6,415 nt of DNA from an uncultured Acidimicrobiales bacterium (GTDB lineage: Bacteria; Actinomycetota; Acidimicrobiia; Acidimicrobiales; SZUA-35): positions 1 to 6,415 of the forward strand of contig CALLIQ010000655.1 of NCBI GenBank assembly GCA_938008925.1, read 5' to 3'. Of this stretch, positions 1 to 4,705 are shown in pieces. The stretch's first letter is position 1, and each line of letters begins with the position of its first letter. Made by a program: the position numbers and the translations under genes. The notes under the pieces were generated by a model. That model was not told the DNA's origin. It saw nothing but the letters and a program-made list of their open reading frames with translations, and made no database searches.

Positions 1-232
1 CGGCGAATCGGGTCAACGAATCACGAACGCCGCTGAGGTCTCCTCGACGTTCACCGACATCGTCGACACGAACGACACCGACAGCGACGACGGCGTCGTG
101 ACGGTCCGAACGGCCACGCCGCTGGCCTTCACCGGCGGCAACGTCATCGTGTTGGTCTCGCTTGCGGCCGCTCTCCTCGCCGCGGGCTTCTTCCTTCTCG
201 GCGTCCGCCGTCGCACCACCCAACAGCCCTGA
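1..232 (+). CDS. Cell-surface protein with LAFTG sorting signal, C-terminal fragment
   Basis: Only the last 76 codons are in the window (frame begins at base 2, TGA at 230-232); the 5' end lies outside. The visible N-terminal part contains ITNAAEVSS followed by an Asp/Thr-rich stretch (DTNDTDSDDG). This resembles the end of a DUF11-type extracellular beta-sandwich repeat, which commonly ends in ITNTAEV-like and Asp-rich sequence. After a short linker comes LAFTGG, then about 21 hydrophobic residues (from VIVLVSL to FFLLGV), then RRR and a short polar tail. That order of motif, membrane span and basic tail is a cell-wall sorting signal. The LAxTG variant is typical of class E sortase substrates in high-GC Gram-positives. 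The protein is probably exported and anchored to peptidoglycan or membrane, with an adhesion or structural role. The specific function cannot be read from this fragment. Confidence 0.75.
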   Translation, partial: GESGQRITNAAEVSSTFTDIVDTNDTDSDDGVVTVRTATPLAFTGGNVIVLVSLAAALLAAGFFLLGVRRRTTQQP

Positions 233-314
233 GACCGTCTGCGAGAAACGCCCAACGAGTCAACACCCACCAACTCGTCACACCTACCACCGTCTCAACC
301 CGGCTCACTACCCT

Positions 315-335
315 CTGCTGTCTCTGAGACCGCAG
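315..335. repeat. 21-bp palindrome, copy 1 (one mismatch)
   Basis: The left arm is CTGCTGTCTC, then a single central T, then the right arm GAGACCGCAG. Nine of ten arm positions pair; the exception is the fifth base (T opposite C). The right arm is identical to that of copy 2, and both are followed by a GGTT after two further bases. As RNA it would form a near 10-bp stem with almost no loop, so in practice a slightly shorter stem with a 3-5 nt loop. Confidence 0.75.
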
Positions 336-417
336 CCGGTTGCCTCTTCGCCCTGCTTGGAGCGGGAGGCGGTCCGATCGCACTGTTTGAGGGACGCGCC
401 CTCGACCGCGGGGCATT

Positions 418-470
418 GGAGTGGCTGCGGTCTCTGAGACCGCAGGGGGTTCGGGAGTGGCTGTGGTCTC
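418..470. repeat. 17-bp direct repeat carrying the left arms of palindromes 2 and 3
   Basis: GGAGTGGCTG-Y-GGTCTC occurs at 418-434 (Y = C) and at 454-470 (Y = T), 36 bp apart. The shared sequence extends seven bases outside the palindrome on one side (GGAGTGG). The duplicated unit is therefore longer than the palindrome itself, and copies 2 and 3 probably arose from one another by local duplication. Confidence 0.75.
425..445. repeat. 21-bp palindrome, copy 2 (perfect)
   Basis: The left arm CTGCGGTCTC and right arm GAGACCGCAG are exact reverse complements around a single T at position 435. Pairing stops abruptly on both sides (G424 and G446 do not pair), which gives the unit a sharp boundary at 21 bp. 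It is the best copy of the family and lies 110 bp after copy 1. It could be a dimer-protein binding site, a bidirectional transcript-end hairpin, or a small dispersed repeat unit. Confidence 0.85.
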
Positions 471-481
471 AGAGACGACAG
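461..481. repeat. 21-bp palindrome, copy 3 (one mismatch)
   Basis: The left arm is CTGTGGTCTC, the centre is A at 471, and the right arm is GAGACGACAG; nine of ten arm positions pair. Relative to copy 2, the C-to-T change at the fourth left-arm base is matched by a compensating G-to-A in the right arm, which keeps that pair. The unit sits about 20 bp beyond the SDR stop codon, where the minus-strand operon transcript would end. A further half-site (GAGACGACAG) follows at 483-492. Confidence 0.75.
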
Positions 482-493
482 AGAGACGACAGA
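472..493. repeat. Two tandem copies of an 11-bp unit
   Basis: GAGACGACAGA occurs at 472-482 and again, without spacing, at 483-493. The first copy contains the right arm of palindrome 3, so the duplication has added an extra unpaired half-site. On the minus strand this reads as a pyrimidine-rich tract directly after the SDR stop. Confidence 0.8.
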
Positions 494-500
494 GGGTTGG

Positions 501-1409
501 TTAGGGCTCGAGGTTGAGGGCTGAGCGCATGTGGGGGCCCCATTTTGGTTGGGTGCCGTCGAGGTCGGTGAAGGCGAGATCGGTCCCGTCGTAGCGCTCG
601 ACGAGCTCCCATGTGGCGGTGGCGGTTGCCGTCAGCTCCATTCGTTGCTCGTCGGCAGCCAGCGACGCGATCGCTCGCCCGAGGTAGTGCGGCGTCTCCG
701 ACCATGCGAAGTGTTCGTCCTGCTCGATTGCGTCGCGCCATGAATCGGCGGTCACACCGAAGTGGTCGAGCATCGCCTCGGAGCGAAGGAAGCCGGGACT
801 GATCGCCACAGCAGCGACGCCGTGCTCACGCAACTCCTCGCCTTTCGCGACGGCGAGGCGGATGACGGTCGACTTCGCAAGGTCGTAGAACATCGTTCCC
901 CGGTAGCGGGCCGAGACACCGTCGGTGACCTCGACGAGCAGACCGTGGTCGCTCTTCAGCAACAGCGGTGCCATGTGCCAGCTCGTGATGATGTGCGTGT
1001 CGACCGCCTGGCGAAGGAGAGAGAAACCCTTGTCGAGATCGTTCTCCCAGAACGGCACCTCCCACTCGACCATGGCGTCGCCGCCCCACACGTCGTTGAC
1101 GCAGATGTCGAGTCGACCGTGCTCTCGCTGGATCGTCGCTGCGAGGTCGGCGACCTGCTCGCGTTCGCCATGATCGACACGAATCGCCGTCGCGGACCCA
1201 CCGGCTCCCTCGATGAGCCTGGCCGTCTCGTCGATGGTCTCCGCCCGGTTCATGGGCGATCGCTGGGCATCGGTGGTCCGTCCCGTCACGTAGACGTGCG
1301 CGCCGACGCCAGCGAGCTCGCGAGCGATCGCTCGGCCCGCGCCGCGGGTGGCACCGGCGACGAGGGCGACCCGTCCCTCGAGCGCCTGCGACGACTCGTC
1401 GCCTGTCAT
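501..1409 (-). CDS. SDR family oxidoreductase, DHRS1-like
   Basis: A 302-residue NAD(P)-dependent short-chain dehydrogenase/reductase, likely cytoplasmic. The Rossmann cofactor loop is at residues 19-25 (GATRGAG). YVTGR (40-44) follows beta-strand 2; an Arg there often favours NADP(H). The NNAG-region Asn is N105, in an unusual VNDVWGG. The catalytic YxxxK is Y175-K179 (YDLAK), followed by SPGF (204-207). The residue 13 before Tyr, normally the catalytic Ser, is T162. The C-terminal part (WELVERYDGTD...DLDGTQP, 267-288) resembles the DLARRYG...DVDGRP ending that I recall for DHRS1-type SDRs, and the FWE at 120-122 also fits that group. ATG at 1407-1409 is the only in-frame start I found before the upstream stop; no Shine-Dalgarno precedes it. 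It is the last gene of the sulfatase operon, 10 bp after the preceding stop, and may oxidise an alcohol exposed by desulfation. The substrate is unknown. Confidence 0.88.
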   Translation of the reverse strand: MTGDESSQALEGRVALVAGATRGAGRAIARELAGVGAHVYVTGRTTDAQRSPMNRAETIDETARLIEGAGGSATAIRVDHGEREQVADLAATIQREHGRLDICVNDVWGGDAMVEWEVPFWENDLDKGFSLLRQAVDTHIITSWHMAPLLLKSDHGLLVEVTDGVSARYRGTMFYDLAKSTVIRLAVAKGEELREHGVAAVAISPGFLRSEAMLDHFGVTADSWRDAIEQDEHFAWSETPHYLGRAIASLAADEQRMELTATATATWELVERYDGTDLAFTDLDGTQPKWGPHMRSALNLEP

Positions 1410-1419
1410 TGGGAGGTGG

Positions 1420-2859
1420 TCATTCGCCTGGGGCCGTGCTGAGCGCGTCGAGGGCGCCCGGAAAGGGGGTGTCGTCGACTTCGGCCTGGAGCCGTTGGAG
1501 CTCGGCGATCAGTTCGTCTCGAACGGCGGCCGAGTCGGGATGGTCGATGATGTTGTCGACTTCGAGCGGGTCGGCCACGAGGTCGAACAGCTCCCACTCG
1601 ATCGGGTCGGCTGGTCCGGCCGCGCCCGGTTGGTCGAGCGGATCGTTGTAGTAGCAGATGAGCTTGTGGGTGCGAGTCCGGACGCCGTAGTGGGCCGGGC
1701 ACTGGTGCGAGCCATCGCGATGCATCCAATAGCGGTAGTACATCGAGGTCGGCCAGTCGTCGGCGCCGTCACCGCGCAGGATGGGAGCAAATGACCGCCC
1801 CTGCATCGGTTGGTCGAGGTCCCCCGGGTCGACGCCCATCAGGTCGAGCAACGTCGGGGCGAAATCGACGTTGATGACGATGTCGTCGCTCGTCGACCCA
1901 GGCTCGATCGTGCCGGGGTGCTGAATGAGCAGCGGCATCGTGAGCGACTCCTCGTACATCAATCGTTTGTCGAACCAGCCGTGATCGCCGAGGAAGAAAC
2001 CCTGGTCTGACGTGTAGACCACGATCGTGTTGTCGGCGAGGCCCGTGGCTTCGAGGTGGTCGAGGAGGCGGCCGACGTTGTCGTCGATCGAAGCGACGAC
2101 CCGCAGGTAGTCCTTGATGTATCGCTGGTAGCGCCATGCGATCTCTTCGTCGAGAGTCAGCCCGTCGGGCACGACCGCCTTGAGATCGGTGATCGGATCG
2201 AGGTCCATCATCCGCATCTTGACCGCCTGGATCACCTCGGCTCGGCCGACCAGATCGTCTCGGAAGGTGTCGGGCTCCGGGATGTCGACGTCGTCGTACA
2301 TCGTGAAGTGCTCGCGGCTCGGCTCCCAGGAGCGGTGCGGCGCCTTGTGGTGACAGAACACGGCGAAGGGTTCGCCCTCGGCGCGATCGATGAATCGAAT
2401 CGTGTCGTCGGTGATGAGGTCGGTCACGTACCCGCCTCGTTCCACCACGACGCCGTCGGCTTGGAGCATCACCGGGTTGTGATAGTGACCTTGGCCCGGG
2501 AGCACTCGCCAGAAGTCGAAGCCGGACGGATCGGCGCCCGGCCCGTGACCGAGGTGCCACTTCCCGATCATGCCGGTCCGGTAGCCGGCGTCTCGCAGCG
2601 CGTGCGGGAACGTCCACAGCTCGCTGTCGAGAGGCGTGGCGAGGGTGGTGACACCGTTGACGTGGTTGTAGGTGCCGGTGAGGATCGCGGCGCGGCTCGG
2701 TGCGCAGATCGAGTTCGTGCAAAACGCCGAATCCAACCGCATGCCGTCAGCGGCGATGCGGTCGAGATTCGGCGTCTCGTTGATCCGGCTGCCATAGGCC
2801 GAGATGGCATGAGCGGCGTGATCGTCGCTCATGATGAAGACCAGGTTCGGTCGACTCAC
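1420..2859 (-). CDS. Cys-type sulfatase (S1 / alkaline phosphatase superfamily)
   Basis: A 479-residue sulfatase hydrolysing a sulfate ester. Metal ligands D12-D13 lie in the first strand (NLVFIMSDDH). The formylglycine precursor is C52 in C-A-P-S-R (52-56), followed by AAILTG. GKWH (99-102) supplies the sulfate-binding Lys100 and His102, and HKAPH (171-175) a further active-site His/Lys pair. SDQGFFLGDHG (284-294) gives metal ligand D285, with K298 downstream. HKLICYY and WELFDLVADPLEVDN near the C-terminus match the DUF4976-type tail seen in many bacterial sulfatases. The overall style resembles enzymes annotated as N-acetylglucosamine-6-sulfatase or choline sulfatase, but the substrate cannot be assigned. 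The GTG at 2857-2859 is preferred because an internal ATG (codon 10) would remove the first core strand. No signal peptide is visible, so a cytoplasmic enzyme is inferred. It needs a formylglycine-generating enzyme encoded elsewhere. It lies 15 bp after the EthD-family gene. Confidence 0.93.
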   Translation of the reverse strand: MSRPNLVFIMSDDHAAHAISAYGSRINETPNLDRIAADGMRLDSAFCTNSICAPSRAAILTGTYNHVNGVTTLATPLDSELWTFPHALRDAGYRTGMIGKWHLGHGPGADPSGFDFWRVLPGQGHYHNPVMLQADGVVVERGGYVTDLITDDTIRFIDRAEGEPFAVFCHHKAPHRSWEPSREHFTMYDDVDIPEPDTFRDDLVGRAEVIQAVKMRMMDLDPITDLKAVVPDGLTLDEEIAWRYQRYIKDYLRVVASIDDNVGRLLDHLEATGLADNTIVVYTSDQGFFLGDHGWFDKRLMYEESLTMPLLIQHPGTIEPGSTSDDIVINVDFAPTLLDLMGVDPGDLDQPMQGRSFAPILRGDGADDWPTSMYYRYWMHRDGSHQCPAHYGVRTRTHKLICYYNDPLDQPGAAGPADPIEWELFDLVADPLEVDNIIDHPDSAAVRDELIAELQRLQAEVDDTPFPGALDALSTAPGE

Positions 2860-2874
2860 CGCTGTTTGGTGTTG

Positions 2875-3168
2875 CTAGGGATGAGCGACGTCACCGATGA
2901 GCATCTGCGGGGCGACGTTCGTGTAGTTCGGCACATCGCCCATGATCTTGGCCCCGTGCTCCTTCATCGCCGAGTCCATCGCCTCCTGGCTGGTCACCAT
3001 GGCCCAGCCCATCGCGGCGTAGTCGCCGCCCTTGATGGTGGACGCACCCCATGCCGTGCAGTCGTCGCCGAGGGCGTCGGCGAGCATCGGCATGTGCGTG
3101 CTGGTGTAGTAGTCCATGTCGAAGGTCGAGTCGTCGGTCTTCGGGTACAGAATCGTCACTGAGATCAT
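2875..3168 (-). CDS. EthD-family protein (dimeric alpha/beta barrel)
   Basis: A 97-residue small protein of the EthD family, a ferredoxin-like fold that dimerises into an alpha/beta barrel. Evidence: VTILYPK at residues 4-10, then FDMDYYTSTHMP (16-27) with the family's Y..H-x-P signature (Y20/Y21, H25, P27). The C-terminal block GDVPNYTNVAPQMLIGDV (77-94) is typical of family members. The length is normal for the family. EthD was named from a gene required with a cytochrome P450 for ethyl tert-butyl ether degradation, and its exact chemistry is unclear; family members often sit in small-molecule catabolic clusters. Here it is wedged between two sulfatase genes (19 and 15 bp gaps), so it probably acts on the same substrate or product. 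ATG at 3166-3168; no Shine-Dalgarno is visible, so translation may depend on coupling to the upstream gene. Confidence 0.88.
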   Translation of the reverse strand: MISVTILYPKTDDSTFDMDYYTSTHMPMLADALGDDCTAWGASTIKGGDYAAMGWAMVTSQEAMDSAMKEHGAKIMGDVPNYTNVAPQMLIGDVAHP

Positions 3169-3187
3169 TGAGGGATTGTCACACAGG

Positions 3188-4669
3188 TCACTCGGGTCGG
3201 CGACTCGAACCGCTGATCATCTCGACGAAGCTCGGTTCGAACCGGGCATCGGACTCCCAGGGGATCACATCGGTGGTCTCGAGAAGCCAGGTGAGGAGGG
3301 CGTCGTTGAGTGCCGACTCGGTCGATGCGTGTTCGGGAGAGCCTGCGAGATTGGTGGTTTCGAGCGGATCGCTTTCGAGGTCGTACAACTCGGGCGGCTC
3401 CAGCAGCCGACGCACGTAGCTGAATCGCTGGTCGCGAACCGAGGCGACCTTCCCGGCGTTGATCGGGTCGGCCCGCTGGACGTCGGCCTTCACCTGGTAC
3501 GCACCGCGAGCCCGCTCGAGCAGGTGATGTTCGGATGGAACGAACCCGCCCTCTGCGAACGCGAGTGATCGGTGGGGCGTGGTGGCGTCGCGAAGGCTCG
3601 GCCAGAGCGAGCGGCCGAAGTGTGTGTGGGCGGGCTCGTGTTCGGCACTCTCCAAGACGGTGGGGAGGAGATCGATCATCTCGACCATCTCGGTCACGGT
3701 CGCGCCCTCGGTGATCCCGGGTCCCGACACCACCAGCGGGTTGCGGAGCAGGGTGTCGTGTTGGCCTGACGGCCACTTCTCGACGAGACCGTGGTCGCCG
3801 AGATACTCGCCGTGGTCGGTGAAGAACCAGGTCTGGGTGCGTTCGGCCTGGCCGGCCTCGTCGACCGCCACGAGCACTCGTCGGAGCTGGTCGTCCATTC
3901 GACTGACCATCCCGTGGTAGGTCGCTGCGATCTCGGCCCACCGTCCGAGATCGAACGCATCGGTCCCGTATGCGGCGCGGAGTTCGCTCATGTAGCGCGG
4001 CTTGCCCTCGGTGATCCACGGCGCTGGCTCGGGTATCGATGAGCGGTCGTGCATCGAGAACCACGGCTCTTCGGCCACGAACGGCGGGTGGGGAAAGATC
4101 AGGGCGATGAACAGCACCCACGGTTCGGGGAGGCCCTCGGCGAGCCAGTCGATCGCCGTGCGGACGGTGGCTTCGTCGAAGTCGAGCGTCGCCCCTCCGT
4201 CGTCGCTTCCTGAACGCAGGCCGTGGTAGTGCGCGTTGTACCAGGGGTCGTCGGGGCCGTAGGGACCCTTCGACATCAGCCCGGTCGGCGTGTGAGCGAG
4301 TCCCCTTCGGTCGGTCGATTCGTCGGCGACCCCGGCGGCGAACATGTCGCCTCGCTCACCGGCCCAGGCGACGTGATAGCCGGCGTCGCGCAGCAGCGCG
4401 AACAGGTTGGGCTCCCAGGGCTTGAGCAGGTTCGTGAGCGTCCGATGTCCGGCCACGTGGGGGTACCACCCGGTGAGCATCGAGACCCGGCTCGGGCTGC
4501 AAACCGAGTGTTGCGAGTAGGCGTTCGCGAATCGCGTCCCCCGGCGAGCGAGCGCATCGATGGTCGGCGTACTGGCGATCGGGGAACCGAAGCAACCGAC
4601 CGCGTCGGCTCGCAGTTGGTCGGGCATGAACATCACGATGTTGGGGCGAGAGCTCGAGCCTGGCGTCAT
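3188..4669 (-). CDS. Sulfatase-family hydrolase with non-canonical GKxH region
   Basis: A 493-residue sulfatase-superfamily enzyme and first gene of the operon. The core begins at RPNIVMFMPDQ (8-18) with metal ligands D17/Q18. The formylglycine site is C57 in C-S-P-S-R (57-61), followed by VSMLTGWYPHVAGHRT. FPHPPF (192-197) gives active-site H194; FTDHGEYLGDHG (283-294) gives metal ligand D285; K298 follows in VEKWPSG. ELYDLESDPLETTNLAG (427-443) is the usual C-terminal sulfatase motif. The canonical GKxH is absent: after GYHVAWAG the sequence is ERGDMF (105-110), so Lys and His are replaced by Glu and Gly. The frame stays open upstream to an ATG at 4798 (536 residues), but that would overlap the divergent gene by 93 bp and add residues outside the fold, so ATG at 4667-4669 is chosen. 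No signal peptide is seen with either start. The substrate is unknown; phosphonate or phosphate esters are alternatives in this superfamily. Confidence 0.87.
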   Translation of the reverse strand: MTPGSSSRPNIVMFMPDQLRADAVGCFGSPIASTPTIDALARRGTRFANAYSQHSVCSPSRVSMLTGWYPHVAGHRTLTNLLKPWEPNLFALLRDAGYHVAWAGERGDMFAAGVADESTDRRGLAHTPTGLMSKGPYGPDDPWYNAHYHGLRSGSDDGGATLDFDEATVRTAIDWLAEGLPEPWVLFIALIFPHPPFVAEEPWFSMHDRSSIPEPAPWITEGKPRYMSELRAAYGTDAFDLGRWAEIAATYHGMVSRMDDQLRRVLVAVDEAGQAERTQTWFFTDHGEYLGDHGLVEKWPSGQHDTLLRNPLVVSGPGITEGATVTEMVEMIDLLPTVLESAEHEPAHTHFGRSLWPSLRDATTPHRSLAFAEGGFVPSEHHLLERARGAYQVKADVQRADPINAGKVASVRDQRFSYVRRLLEPPELYDLESDPLETTNLAGSPEHASTESALNDALLTWLLETTDVIPWESDARFEPSFVEMISGSSRRPE

Positions 4670-4705
4670 CGATCCAGTGAAGCACTCGGTGGCTAGGTTG
4701 CTGAG
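4670..4705. promoter_or_regulatory. Divergent intergenic region with candidate leaderless -10 element (TAGGTT, 4694-4699)
   Basis: Only 36 bp separate the sulfatase operon start from the divergent PLP-enzyme start. On the plus strand TAGGTT at 4694-4699 fits the actinobacterial TAnnnT -10 pattern and ends 6 bases before the ATG at 4706. Transcription could thus begin at the A of the start codon, giving a leaderless mRNA. No strong -35 is evident. For the minus strand I see only a weak candidate further inside the opposing gene: TTGGTT, a 17-bp spacer, then TAGCCA. Neither start has a good Shine-Dalgarno sequence. The two promoters must overlap the opposing reading frame or each other, which would allow coordinated control, but I see no clear operator. 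Confidence 0.35.

Larger units (their letters stand above)
233..500. other. Gene-free gap between convergent genes, rich in palindromes
   Basis: This 268-bp stretch separates the stop of the sorting-signal protein (plus strand) from the stop of the SDR gene (minus strand). I see no convincing coding sequence: the open frames crossing it are Arg/Ser/Pro-rich, match no family, and overlap the neighbours. It holds three copies of a 21-bp palindrome (315-335, 425-445, 461-481), a 17-bp direct repeat (418-434 and 454-470) and an 11-bp tandem duplication (472-493). The motif GAGACCG also occurs at 231-237, straddling the upstream stop codon, as a possible degraded further copy. No T-tract follows any hairpin, so classic intrinsic terminators are not evident on either strand. 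Confidence 0.8.
501..4669 (-). other. Putative four-gene sulfatase operon
   Basis: Four genes run in the same direction: sulfatase (4669-3188), EthD-family protein (3168-2875), sulfatase (2859-1420) and SDR (1409-501). Gaps are only 19, 15 and 10 bp, with no room for internal terminators and little for promoters, so co-transcription is very likely. Two sulfatases beside two candidate small-molecule redox or processing proteins suggest stepwise breakdown of a sulfated compound. No regulator, transporter or sulfatase-maturing enzyme lies inside the cluster. Confidence 0.8.

Noticed and set aside
162..437. Plus-strand 91-codon open frame across the gap after the surface protein
   Set aside because: It overlaps the real gene end in another frame, runs through the palindromes and resembles no protein family.
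315..481. CRISPR array
   Set aside because: The repeats are palindromic, only three in number, unevenly spaced (110 and 36 bp between unit starts), differ in sequence, and no cas gene is present.
1420..1423. ATGA overlap at the sulfatase stop as a possible SDR start
   Set aside because: The ATG at 1423 is not in the SDR reading frame; the in-frame ATG is at 1409.
762..1442. Plus-strand open frame (226 codons) opposite the SDR gene
   Set aside because: It lies wholly antisense to the SDR, which has clear catalytic motifs; the translation is low-complexity and unlike any family.
1769..2722. Minus-strand 317-codon open frame within the second sulfatase
   Set aside because: It is an Arg/Pro-rich frame-shifted reading of the sulfatase gene with no domain content.
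2056..3162. Long plus-strand open frame (368 codons) opposite the sulfatase and EthD genes
   Set aside because: It is an antisense shadow of two well-supported genes, Val/Asp/His/Arg-rich with no recognisable domain, and typical of high-GC coding DNA.
3165..4121. Minus-strand 318-codon open frame overlapping the first sulfatase
   Set aside because: It is an Arg-rich shadow frame; the sulfatase frame carries all conserved motifs.
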